A DNA stretch of 13,778 nt from DATGYC01 sp035298385 (GCA_035298385.1 DATGYC010000089.1:1-13778); one strand, 5' to 3'. Shown: positions 6,618 through 13,560, numbered from the stretch's first letter. The notes: generated by a model not told the origin, from the sequence alone. Numbers and translations are program-made.

Positions 6618-7442
6618 ATGCGTAAGTTGAATCGAGCCGAGCGGCTGATCCAGATGGTCCGGACCCTGATTGATCGCCCCGGTGAGCAGATCCCCCTGGG
6701 CGCCTTTGCCGAGCAGTTTGGTGCGGCCAAATCGTCGATCTCCGAGGACCTGCGGCTGATCAAGGAGACGCTTGAGGCTGATGGGATCGGTCTGCTCAAG
6801 ACCCATGCCGGGGCCGCTGGTGGCGTCCAGTACTGGCCGACGCCGTCGCCGGCCGAAGGGGCGCAAACGATCGCGGAACTGTTAGCGTTGATGTCCGATC
6901 CGGCCCGGATCATGCCGGGCGGTTTCCTCTATATGGCCGATGTCCTGACCAATCCCCAGTGGTGCCACCGGATCGGTGGGATGCTCGCGGCCCGTTTCCT
7001 GGGCGAACAGCCGGATCTGGTCCTAACGGTCGAGGTCTCGGGCGTGCCGCTGGCCGTGATGGTAGCCCAGACCCTGGGTGTCCCGCTGGTTGTGGCCCGC
7101 CGGGAGGGGCGCCCCACGCAGGGCTCTGCCTTTGTCAGCCACTATGTGACCTCTTCACGCCGAGTCCAATCGATGGCGGTCGGCCTGAAGTCGATCCCGC
7201 GGGGCGCCCGCGTGTTAATTATTGATGACTTTATGAAGGCTGGGGCAACGGCCCGTGGTATGATCGATCTGGTGACCGAACTGGGCGCCCATGTGGCTGG
7301 TGTAGGGGTCTTCATCACAACGGCAGAGCCCGAGCGCAAGCGGGTGGAGGAGTACGTCCCACTCCTCACCTTGGACGCCGTTGACGAGGAAGAGCGGACG
7401 ATCCGCCTTCGCGCCGCGTGGATGCCTGAGGTGAAGGAGTGA
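6618..7442 (+). CDS. purR: Pur operon repressor PurR
   Basis: PurR of Gram-positive bacteria represses purine biosynthesis and transport genes and is released by PRPP. The 274-residue protein has an N-terminal winged helix-turn-helix (about 5-75) and a phosphoribosyltransferase-fold domain. The PRPP-binding motif VLIIDDFMKAGATARG is at 199-214. The N-terminus RKLNRAERLIQMVRTL matches the family. The ATG is three bases after the previous stop and has no Shine-Dalgarno sequence, so translation probably depends on coupling. I found no clear PurBox in this window. The PRPP it should sense is made by Prs, encoded further along in the window. Confidence 0.95.
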   Translation: MRKLNRAERLIQMVRTLIDRPGEQIPLGAFAEQFGAAKSSISEDLRLIKETLEADGIGLLKTHAGAAGGVQYWPTPSPAEGAQTIAELLALMSDPARIMPGGFLYMADVLTNPQWCHRIGGMLAARFLGEQPDLVLTVEVSGVPLAVMVAQTLGVPLVVARREGRPTQGSAFVSHYVTSSRRVQSMAVGLKSIPRGARVLIIDDFMKAGATARGMIDLVTELGAHVAGVGVFITTAEPERKRVEEYVPLLTLDAVDEEERTIRLRAAWMPEVKE

Positions 7443-7447
7443 CCCGG

Positions 7448-8686
7448 ATGACCGTCACGCTCGACGATATCAAGCAGGCCCAGACGATTCTCCGCCAGAA
7501 TGAGATCCCTCCGACGCCCCTGCTCTTCTCTCCTGGCATCAGCGCCATGGTCGATGGACTGCCGGTCTACCTGAAGGCAGAGAATCTGAACCGGGCGGGC
7601 TCCTTCAAGGTCCGTGGGGCTGTCAACAAGATGGCCTCGCTCACGCCGGAGGAGGCGGCCCGGGGTGTTATTGCCGCGTCTGCGGGTAACCACGCCCAGG
7701 GTGTGGCCCTGGCCGCTCGGGCGCTCGGCATCCGGGCGATCATCTGCATGCCGGAGGGCGCCCCCCTAACCAAGGTGGCGGCGACCAAGAACTATGGGGC
7801 CGAGGTCGTTCTGCACGGGCAGACCTACGATGATGCCTACCAGAAGGCACTCGAGCTCCAGGCGGCTCACGGCTACGTCTTCGTCCATGCCTTTGATGAC
7901 CACTACACGGTGGCTGGGCAGGGGACGATCGGCCTGGAGATCCTGGCTGAGTTGCCGGACGTCAAGACCGTCTTCGTCCCGATCGGTGGCGGCGGCATGA
8001 TCAGCGGCATCGCCCTCGCGATCAAGACGCTCAAGCCGGAGGTGCGGGTGATCGGCGTGCAGGCGGCGGGCGCCCCGGCGATGTACCTCTCCAAGCAGAA
8101 CGGCGAGCTGACCAACACCGAGTTCGTCCGGACGATTGCCGACGGCATCGCCATCAAGCGGCCTGGCAAGCTGACCTGGGAGATCATTAAGCAGTACGTG
8201 GATGAGATCGTCCTAGTCGACGAGGAGGAGATCGCCGAGTCGATCCTCGTCCTGCTCGAGCGGATGAAGCTGATGGTCGAGGGCGGTGGTGCGGCCGGCT
8301 TCGCAGCCCTGCTCAACCGGAAGGTGGCGAACGTCGAGGGTCCGGCCTGCGTCGTCCTCTCCGGTGGTAACATCGATGTAAATGTCCTCTCCCGCATCAT
8401 CGAGCGGGGACTGGTTAAGGCGGGCCGCTATGTCCGTATGACTACCTTCGTCCCGGATCGTCCCGGTGGCCTGCAGCAGCTTCTGGCCTGCGTGGCGAAC
8501 CTTGGGGCGAACGTGATCGAGTGCCACCACCAGCGCTGGTTGGCAAAGTCGACGATCGGCGAGGTCGAGATCGACCTCTCGCTGGAGACCCGTGATGCTG
8601 ACCATGTGCAGGAGTTGCTGGCGGGACTGCGGCAGAACGGTTATGAGGTCCAGCTGCTGCCGGCCTACCGCCCGAGCGATAGGTAA
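7448..8686 (+). CDS. ilvA: Threonine ammonia-lyase (threonine dehydratase) with C-terminal ACT domain
   Basis: A PLP enzyme that deaminates threonine to 2-oxobutanoate, the first step towards isoleucine. The 412-residue protein has the PLP lysine K54 in SFKVRGA, SAGNHAQG at 78-85, the phosphate-binding glycine run GGGGMISG near 179-186, and one ACT domain from about residue 328 to the end. This is the medium-length form with a single ACT domain, shorter than E. coli IlvA. The frame allows a GTG at 7439 overlapping the purR stop, but AAGGAG (7434-7439) is eight bases before the ATG at 7448, so I chose that. ACT domains usually bind amino acids, so feedback control is likely. In B. subtilis yabJ holds this position. 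Confidence 0.93.
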   Translation: MTVTLDDIKQAQTILRQNEIPPTPLLFSPGISAMVDGLPVYLKAENLNRAGSFKVRGAVNKMASLTPEEAARGVIAASAGNHAQGVALAARALGIRAIICMPEGAPLTKVAATKNYGAEVVLHGQTYDDAYQKALELQAAHGYVFVHAFDDHYTVAGQGTIGLEILAELPDVKTVFVPIGGGGMISGIALAIKTLKPEVRVIGVQAAGAPAMYLSKQNGELTNTEFVRTIADGIAIKRPGKLTWEIIKQYVDEIVLVDEEEIAESILVLLERMKLMVEGGGAAGFAALLNRKVANVEGPACVVLSGGNIDVNVLSRIIERGLVKAGRYVRMTTFVPDRPGGLQQLLACVANLGANVIECHHQRWLAKSTIGEVEIDLSLETRDADHVQELLAGLRQNGYEVQLLPAYRPSDR

Positions 8687-8689
8687 AGA

Positions 8690-8710
8690 GGGCCGCCCCG
8701 AGGGCGGCCC
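8690..8710 (+). terminator. GC-rich hairpin after ilvA without a T run
   Basis: GGGCCGCCC (8690-8698) pairs with GGGCGGCCC (8702-8710) around a three-base loop. No T tract follows, so full termination is doubtful. It may attenuate or stabilise the 3' end before the small membrane gene 20 bases downstream. Confidence 0.55.
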
Positions 8711-8729
8711 ATCTGGAGGAGGTAGCGCA

Positions 8730-8969
8730 ATGTCCAAGTGGTCTGCGTCCCGCTTCCTGACGGCTGCGATCGGCTGTGTTGCCCTGGCGCTCATCATGGT
8801 CTACGCCTTCCATGCCGTGACGGAGGGAACGTTGCCGCTCTGGCTGCACATCCCGGTGGCGGCTCTGGTCTTGGGCGCCCTCTCGGTCGGCGCGCTGGGG
8901 GCCGGCTTCTTCCTAGTCGAGTACCAGACCCGCCGAGCGCTCTTAGGAGACGACCGGCAGGAGGCCTAA
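8730..8969 (+). CDS. Small membrane protein, two predicted helices, function unknown
   Basis: A 79-residue protein that I do not recognise. Hydrophobic stretches at about 9-27 and 41-63 are separated by a short loop (HAVTEGTLPLWLH), and a charged C-terminus (RRALLGDDRQEA) follows, so a two-helix membrane protein is likely. The ATG is supported by GGAGGAGGT eight bases upstream. The frame is open further back into ilvA, but that part is the shadow of ilvA. It lies in the direction of ilvA, 43 bases after its stop, and may be cotranscribed. Nothing shows its role. Confidence 0.75.
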   Translation: MSKWSASRFLTAAIGCVALALIMVYAFHAVTEGTLPLWLHIPVAALVLGALSVGALGAGFFLVEYQTRRALLGDDRQEA

Positions 8970-9311
8970 CATCGCAAGAGTGACGAGCGCCGGGGGGGAG
9001 ACCCCCGGCGTTCCCATTTCCCCGCCAGGGCTGACGTAGAGGACGTCCAGGGCTAGATGGCCCTCATAGAAGAGGAGGCGGCCGCAGACAGTGACCGGAT
9101 CGGTGCCGGTGGGTTCGAGTCGGTTCTGCCCAAAGAGGCGGGGGAGGGTCTGGACGAGGGGGACGGCCACCCCGACCGTGGTATGGACTTGGCCGACGAC
9201 TGGGTCGATCCGCCCGGGGGGGGTCAGGCGAAGGTGGCCCTCCACGCAGAAGAAGGGGCCGCGTTCAGCCGAGAGGGCCGAGGCGCCCGGATTCGAATCC
9301 GCGCCGTGCAT
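8943..9311 (-). CDS. Hypothetical protein, 122 residues, no recognised family
   Basis: A minus-strand frame that looks coding although I cannot assign a family. From the ATG at 9311 nearly every codon uses the same G/C-ending choices as the flanking genes (GTC, CTC, ACC, GGC, CGC in long runs). GGGGTGAT, a fair Shine-Dalgarno match, lies five bases before that ATG. The protein has alternating hydrophobic and glycine segments (CVEGHLRLTPPG, VGVAVPLVQTL, CGRLLFYEGHLALDVLYVS) that could be strands of a small beta-barrel; that is only an impression. The C-terminus is hydrophobic. The frame extends to 9455, but the upstream part has poorer codon use. It ends overlapping the small membrane gene by 27 bases, tail to tail. 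Confidence 0.6.
   Translation of the reverse strand: MHGADSNPGASALSAERGPFFCVEGHLRLTPPGRIDPVVGQVHTTVGVAVPLVQTLPRLFGQNRLEPTGTDPVTVCGRLLFYEGHLALDVLYVSPGGEMGTPGVSPPALVTLAMLGLLPVVS
8988..9012 (+). terminator. GC-rich terminator-like hairpin after the small membrane gene
   Basis: CGCCGGGGG (8988-8996) pairs with CCCCCGGCG (9002-9010) around GGAGA, followed by TTCCCATTTC. The T run is poor. It ends the purR-ilvA cluster but also lies inside the 3' part of the minus-strand hypothetical gene. Confidence 0.6.
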
Positions 9312-9411
9312 CGAATCACCCCGGTCTATCTTATGTGGACGGCGGAGAGTTGGCTGTCCGGAAGTCACTGGTATGGTAGTATAAGAAAATTTCAAAACAG
9401 CGTCTTCGCTA

Positions 9412-9439
9412 GCAGGGAATAAATGGAAGAATATGGAAT
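9412..9439 (+). promoter_or_regulatory. Sigma-H-type promoter of spoVG
   Basis: GCAGGGAAT (9412-9420), 12 bases, then ATGGAAT (9433-9439). This fits the B. subtilis sigma-H consensus RnAGGAWWW-N11/12-RnnGAAT with one mismatch (G for A in AGGGAAT). An A+T-rich stretch (about 9380-9407) lies just upstream, as at the B. subtilis spoVG promoter. Its 3' end is 33 bases before the spoVG start. Confidence 0.72.
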
Positions 9440-9472
9440 CCCTCTTTAGAACCAAACGAGGAGGGTCCGCCA

Positions 9473-9772
9473 GTGCAGATCACGGATGTGCGGGTGCGCA
9501 AGGCGACGGGCAACGAGGGGAAGCTGAAGGCGTTCTGTTCGGTGGTTATTGATGGGGCGTTCGTCGTCCATGACCTCCGGATCGTAGAGGGCGCCCACGG
9601 TCTCTTCGTCGCTATGCCTCGCCAGAAGAACACCAAGGGCGAGTTCAAGGACATGGCGCACCCGATCACGGCGGAGGCTCGTGAGCATCTGCAGCAGTCG
9701 GTCCTGACCGCCTTTGAGGCAGCGGAGAAGAAGGAGCAGACCGAGAAGACGGACGAGACGGCGCTGCTGTAG
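9473..9772 (+). CDS. spoVG: SpoVG, RNA/DNA-binding regulator of septation
   Basis: SpoVG is a small conserved protein with a role in septation and cortex formation during sporulation in Bacillus, and in capsule and virulence control elsewhere; it binds nucleic acids. The 99-residue product matches the family from the start: MQITDVRVRK, the AFCSVVIDGAFVVHDLRIVEG core, the conserved LFVAMPRQK stretch, and GEFKDMAHPI. The last 20 or so residues are charged and variable, as usual. The GTG start has GAGGAGGGT seven bases upstream. A sigma-H-type promoter precedes it and a long hairpin follows, so it looks like a single-gene unit. B. subtilis has glmU next; here an insert intervenes. Confidence 0.97.
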   Translation: MQITDVRVRKATGNEGKLKAFCSVVIDGAFVVHDLRIVEGAHGLFVAMPRQKNTKGEFKDMAHPITAEAREHLQQSVLTAFEAAEKKEQTEKTDETALL

Positions 9773-9821
9773 TCTGGGATGTAAAGTTCTTGTCCTGGCT
9801 CCCAGGATGCGACGCACTAAC

Positions 9822-9860
9822 ACAAGGAGCCTGCCAGAACTAGTCTGGCAGGCTCCTTGT
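9822..9860. terminator. 17-bp perfect hairpin between converging genes
   Basis: Bases 9822-9838 pair with 9844-9860 without mismatch around ACTAG. The plus-strand tail ATCTTC is only partly T-rich, and the minus-strand tail is weaker. Its place between spoVG and the minus-strand 51-residue gene fits a terminator used from both sides. A smaller hairpin (TCCTGG with CCAGGA, 9793-9807) precedes it. Confidence 0.75.
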
Positions 9861-9886
9861 ATCTTCAGGGGTGATCAAGCTGTCAC

Positions 9887-10042
9887 CTACGATCGCAGAA
9901 CAAAGTAGCCGACGAACAGGGTTGATATCCATAAGCAAATGGGTCCTATGACGTTGAAGTAATCTAAGCTACTCATCTTGAAAATGAGTATGACTTCGGC
10001 CAATATGATCACGGTCAAGACTGCGAGTCGAGTATGTTTCAA
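9887..10042 (-). CDS. Small two-helix membrane protein, 51 residues
   Basis: A gene below usual length cut-offs, read by hand on the minus strand. It starts with TTG (10042-10040) and ends with TAG (9889-9887). GAGGTGGTGAG lies just before the start at about seven bases spacing. The protein begins MKHTRLAVLTVIILAEVILIF, a probable helix at 6-21, and has a second hydrophobic segment about 32-49 (PICLWISTLFVGYFVL), with KMSSLDYFN between and a final RS. The absence of stops, good spacing and clear two-helix pattern support a real gene. It starts 53 bases after the stop of the secreted-protein gene on the same strand, so they probably share a transcript. Function unknown; immunity or anchoring of the partner is a guess. 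Confidence 0.68.
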   Translation of the reverse strand: MKHTRLAVLTVIILAEVILIFKMSSLDYFNVIGPICLWISTLFVGYFVLRS

Positions 10043-10095
10043 TAACTCACCACCTCAAGGTGCCAAAACGAAAAGATGCTTAGCAGTCGTCTTAT

Positions 10096-11001
10096 TCAAG
10101 GTAGACGAGCGGTTTGGGTGCTTGCGACTGCCCATTTGTTCGTAGTCGCGTTGAACGTAAATGCAAGGTTGCCAGATGCAGCTTGATTCGCTCCCCCAGC
10201 GATTCCGAAAGTGACCGAACTAAAATCGGTGGACTTGTAGTCGTGAGCATACACAGCAAAGGCTTCAGTTCCGCTTACGAAATTGCCCCATACCCATGCA
10301 GAGTTCTTCCAGCAACTACAGACCATGGAGGCATTGCTGTAGTAGGTATCCTGGAATGTGAAGTACCAGTAGTACTGATTTGTCCCGGGAGATTCCGCAT
10401 AAGCAGCTGTGTAGAGGGTGTTACCAGCTTGTGTTCCGTCCTTATAGTAGTTGGAAAGCCAGGCATCCGTTATTCTGCTTCGCATGTCGACATTGTTCAA
10501 CCGAAGCCCGAAAGCATCGAGTCCGCCGATATCACCCCAGACCTGCCCGAAATTGAGGTCGTTGTAAAGGGCTGTCGAATTTGTCCACCTACCGATGCCG
10601 TTAAATCCCAACTTGTAGCTAACAGGATCATAAGCATAGGTCGGAGGATCGAAAGAGTAATCGGCCGAACCATTGCTAAGCGTTGAAATTGGGGCCGCCT
10701 CATCGTAGAGGATCATCCCATATTCTTTTGCAAGCTTGTTCCGGGCCTTCTTGTCTTCATGAGGGAGCTTATCCAATTTGTTAGCAAACTCAACAAGATA
10801 GGTTGAGTTGGTCGAGAAGGCAGACACTGTGCTGTTGACTTTAGCTTTCTCCACAGCGTCTGCCCAGGACACCTTGTCCGCGTAGAGACCAGATATGTCG
10901 TTGGCAAGAGTGGTTCTTGGCTGGTTGCCGGCTAGGGTTGGAGTAGACGCCAGACACATCAATGCAACAATCAAACCACCGATGACAAGTTTACGGTTCA
11001 T
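10096..11001 (-). CDS. Secreted protein of unknown family, 301 residues
   Basis: I do not recognise this protein. It has a clear signal peptide: basic MNRK, a hydrophobic core to about 19, and a likely cut after TLA at 22-24. A charged, helix-prone part follows (about 35-105, with KLPHEDKKARNKLAKEYG). From about 110 it becomes rich in Tyr, Trp, Asn, Ser and Gly, as in secreted beta-rich proteins. The only mature Cys are in VCSCW. The C-terminal 40 residues look like strands (SSVTFGIAGG, GNLAFTFN). The ATG has GAGGAGGTG upstream. Base composition differs: 10741-10800 has 26 G+C in 60 bases, against 40 in 60 at 11401-11460 in glmU. It lies against the direction of the conserved genes, which suggests acquisition. 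Confidence 0.88.
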   Translation of the reverse strand: MNRKLVIGGLIVALMCLASTPTLAGNQPRTTLANDISGLYADKVSWADAVEKAKVNSTVSAFSTNSTYLVEFANKLDKLPHEDKKARNKLAKEYGMILYDEAAPISTLSNGSADYSFDPPTYAYDPVSYKLGFNGIGRWTNSTALYNDLNFGQVWGDIGGLDAFGLRLNNVDMRSRITDAWLSNYYKDGTQAGNTLYTAAYAESPGTNQYYWYFTFQDTYYSNASMVCSCWKNSAWVWGNFVSGTEAFAVYAHDYKSTDFSSVTFGIAGGANQAASGNLAFTFNATTNKWAVASTQTARLP

Positions 11002-11029
11002 AGATGCACCTCCTCGTTGATCTATTTTT

Positions 11030-11059
11030 ACGATAACATTTACAATAAACGTTGTAAAT
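11030..11059 (-). promoter_or_regulatory. Promoter with overlapping inverted repeat for the secreted-protein gene
   Basis: On the minus strand TTTACA (11058-11053), a 17-base spacer and TATCGT (11035-11030) form a plausible sigma-A promoter. A perfect 8-bp inverted repeat, ATTTACAA (11038-11045) and TTGTAAAT (11052-11059) with six bases between, covers the -35 box and most of the spacer. That is a usual place for a repressor site. Confidence 0.55.
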
Positions 11060-11112
11060 AAAAAACGGAAAAATTAGTACATAGATGCTTGTGCAGCTCC
11101 CTCGGGTCTTAT

Positions 11113-11140
11113 TTGTTATCAAACATCCCTGTGGTATACT
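11113..11140 (+). promoter_or_regulatory. Promoter of glmU-prs
   Basis: TTGTTA (11113-11118), a 16-base spacer, then TATACT (11135-11140), 31 bases before the glmU ATG. It lies next to and diverges from the promoter of the secreted-protein gene. Confidence 0.6.
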
Positions 11141-11171
11141 GTTACCGGATTTTCTCCCAGGGAGGTCTCCC

Positions 11172-12578
11172 ATGTCACTCAAGACGGCGGTTATCCTGGC
11201 CGGCGGCCACGGATCCCGCATGAAGTCGAACCTGATGAAGGTACTCCACCCCGTCGCCGGCAAGCCGATGGTCGGTCACGTGGTCGACAATGCCAAGGCG
11301 GCTGGCCTGGACCAGATCGTCGCGGTGATCGGCTACCAGCGCGAGCGCGTGCAGGAGTACCTGGGCGCCCGGGTCGAGTACGCCGTCCAGGAGCAGCAGT
11401 TGGGGACCGGTCACGCTGTTCTCCAGGCCGAGCCCTACCTGCACGGGGACGAAGGCTTTGTCCTGGTCCTCTACGGCGACAACCCCTTCTTGGGTCCGGA
11501 GACGATTAACCGACTGATCGACCGCCATGAGCGGACCGGCGCAGCGGCCACCCTCCTGAGCGCCATAGTGAAGGACCCGACCGGTCTGGGGCGGATCTTC
11601 CGCAACGCGGAGACCGGCCTGCTTGAGCGCGTCATCGAAGAGAAGGACGCTACTCCTGAGCAGAAGAAGATCACCGAGATCTGGCCAGGCGTCGTCGTCT
11701 TCCGGCGCAAGGGCCTGGTTGATCTGCTCAAACGCGTCGACAATAACAACGCCCAGAAGGAGTACTATCTCCCGCGGGCGGTCGAGCTGCTCGTCGAGGC
11801 TGGGGAGCGGGTAGAGGTGGCCTGTGAGGCCTCGGAGGTGGAGGCGATCGCCCCCAACAACCGAGTCCAGCTGGCCGAGGCCGAGACCTGGTTCCGCCGC
11901 CGCATTAACGAGAAGCACATGCTGAACGGCGTCACGATCATCGACCCCCATTCGACTTATATCGATGAGGAGGTCCAGATCGGGCGGGATACCGTCATCT
12001 GGCCGTTCACCTTCATCCACGGCAAGGCCGTGATCGGCGAGGAGTGCACGATCGGCCCCTCGGCGACGATCCGCTCTTCGAACATCGCTGACCGCTGCAA
12101 GGTGGAGTCGTCGGTGGTGGAGGAGTCCCAGGTCGGACCGGACTGCCAGATCGGGCCGATGGCGCATCTGCGCCCCGGCTGTGAGCTGGAGGCAGAGGTG
12201 GAGGTCGGCAACTACGCCGAGTTGAAGAAGGCGAAGGTTGGTCGTGGCGTGAAGTGCCACCATCACTCTTACCTGGGCGACGTGACGATCGGCGAGCGGG
12301 CCAACATTGGCGCCGGCGCCATCACGTCGAACTACAACGGGATTGAGAAGCATCGGACCGAGATCGGCCCGATGGCTTTTATCGGTACCAACGTGAACCT
12401 CGTGGCACCGGTCTCAATTGGGGACGATGCCTTGGTGGCTGCGGGATCCACCGTCACCAAGAGCGTCCCGGCAGGCGCCCTGTCCGTGGAGCGTGCAGAG
12501 CAGGTAGTCAAGGAAGGCTATGTAGCGAAGCTGAAGGCTCGGTGGAAGGCGCGCAAGGAGAACAGGGAGGGCGTTTAA
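11172..12578 (+). CDS. glmU: Bifunctional GlmU (GlcNAc-1-P uridyltransferase / GlcN-1-P acetyltransferase)
   Basis: GlmU acetylates glucosamine-1-phosphate and couples it to UTP, giving UDP-GlcNAc for peptidoglycan. The 468 residues are the usual length. The N-terminal domain has LAGGHGSRMKSN (9-20), KVLHPVAGKPM (23-33), QLGTGHA (76-82) and YGDNP (101-105). The C-terminal left-handed beta-helix starts near 250 and includes KCHHHSYLGD (361-370), holding the catalytic His, and NIGAGAITSNYNG. The frame is open back to 11085, but GGGAGGT six bases before the ATG at 11172 and alignment to the family fix the start. Odd: the usual EINTG motif that contacts the uridine is EIWPG (169-173), and YGDVP is YGDNP. 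The acetyltransferase half looks intact; the uridyltransferase half may be altered. Confidence 0.94.
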   Translation: MSLKTAVILAGGHGSRMKSNLMKVLHPVAGKPMVGHVVDNAKAAGLDQIVAVIGYQRERVQEYLGARVEYAVQEQQLGTGHAVLQAEPYLHGDEGFVLVLYGDNPFLGPETINRLIDRHERTGAAATLLSAIVKDPTGLGRIFRNAETGLLERVIEEKDATPEQKKITEIWPGVVVFRRKGLVDLLKRVDNNNAQKEYYLPRAVELLVEAGERVEVACEASEVEAIAPNNRVQLAEAETWFRRRINEKHMLNGVTIIDPHSTYIDEEVQIGRDTVIWPFTFIHGKAVIGEECTIGPSATIRSSNIADRCKVESSVVEESQVGPDCQIGPMAHLRPGCELEAEVEVGNYAELKKAKVGRGVKCHHHSYLGDVTIGERANIGAGAITSNYNGIEKHRTEIGPMAFIGTNVNLVAPVSIGDDALVAAGSTVTKSVPAGALSVERAEQVVKEGYVAKLKARWKARKENREGV

Positions 12579-12579
12579 G

Positions 12580-13551
12580 TTGGTTCCTTATGCGGATCGG
12601 AAGCTGAAGGTCTTTTCGGGGAATGCGAACCTGCCGCTGGCTAAGGCGATGGCGGAGCACATCGGGGTCAGCCTGGGCGACATGAACGTAGGGCTCTTCT
12701 CCAACGGCGAGATCCGCGTCGACGTCAATGAGTCGGTTCGGGGTGCGGACTGCTTCGTGATCTCTTCGGGCGTCCAGCCGGTCAACCAGCACCTGATGGA
12801 GCTGTTGATCATCGGTGATGCCCTGCGCAGAGCGAGCGCTCGGCGGATCACGGCGGTGCTGCCGCACTACCCGTACGCCCGCCAGGACCGCAAGGCCCGC
12901 GGCCGCGAGCCGATCACGGCGAAGTTGGTGGCGAACCTGATCACGACGGCTGGCTTTGCCCGGCTGCTCACGATCGATCTGCACGCCAACCAGATCCAGG
13001 GCTTCTTTGACAAGCCTGTCGACCACCTGCATGCGGGTCCGTTGATTGCGGAGTACTTCAAGCAGAAGGGCTATGGCGGCAAGGATACGGTCGTCGTCTC
13101 GCCGGACGCCTCGGGTGTGGCCCGGGCCCGTGACCTGGCGACGAAGCTGAACTGCGGCATTGCCATTATCGATAAGCGCCGGCCGGAGCCGAACGTCTCT
13201 GAGGTGATGAACATCATCGGCGAGGTGAACGGCAAGGCTGCCATTATGGTTGATGATATGATCGACACGGCGGGGACGATCGTCCATGGCGCCGAAGCGA
13301 TCAAGAAGGCGGGCGCCACGCACGTCTTCGCCGCCTGCTCCCACGGTGTCTTCTCCGGCCCGGCTTACGAGCGCCTGGCGACGAGCCCGTTTGAGGAGAT
13401 CGTGGTGACGGATACGATCCCGACGACGAGCGATCTGCTGGGCGACCGGCTGAAGGTCGTCTCGGTCGCTCCGTTGCTGGCAAGAGCGATCATCCGGATC
13501 CACGAGGATCTGAGCGTCTCCAAGATCTTCGACGAGGAACCTAGGCTTTAG
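12580..13551 (+). CDS. prs: Ribose-phosphate pyrophosphokinase (PRPP synthase)
   Basis: Prs makes PRPP from ribose-5-phosphate and ATP for nucleotides, histidine, tryptophan and NAD. The 323-residue class I enzyme has YARQDRK near 99-105, the catalytic H135 in DLHANQIQGFFD, the catalytic-loop KRR at 199-201, and the PRPP-binding loop VDDMIDTAGT at 224-233. Small departures from the common pattern are FSNGE for FSDGE (N42) and SPDASG for SPDxGG (174-179). The TTG start is one base after the glmU stop, with GGAGG nine bases upstream at the end of glmU, so the pair is surely cotranscribed as in B. subtilis. It should feed the PurR signal. Confidence 0.97.
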   Translation: MVPYADRKLKVFSGNANLPLAKAMAEHIGVSLGDMNVGLFSNGEIRVDVNESVRGADCFVISSGVQPVNQHLMELLIIGDALRRASARRITAVLPHYPYARQDRKARGREPITAKLVANLITTAGFARLLTIDLHANQIQGFFDKPVDHLHAGPLIAEYFKQKGYGGKDTVVVSPDASGVARARDLATKLNCGIAIIDKRRPEPNVSEVMNIIGEVNGKAAIMVDDMIDTAGTIVHGAEAIKKAGATHVFAACSHGVFSGPAYERLATSPFEEIVVTDTIPTTSDLLGDRLKVVSVAPLLARAIIRIHEDLSVSKIFDEEPRL

Positions 13552-13560
13552 TTTCACAAT

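Noticed and set aside
9289..9300. GGATTCGAATCC palindrome resembling a tRNA T-arm
   Set aside because: The position equivalent to the conserved G before TTC is A, and no acceptor or anticodon arm can be drawn around it; it lies in the 122-residue gene.
9057..9422. Plus-strand frames (9057-9422 and 9091-9384) before spoVG
   Set aside because: The minus-strand frame over the same bases has better codon use and a ribosome site; the plus frames lack both.
11175..12353. 392-residue open frame on the minus strand across glmU
   Set aside because: Antisense shadow of glmU, with low-complexity Leu/Asp/Val composition and no family features.
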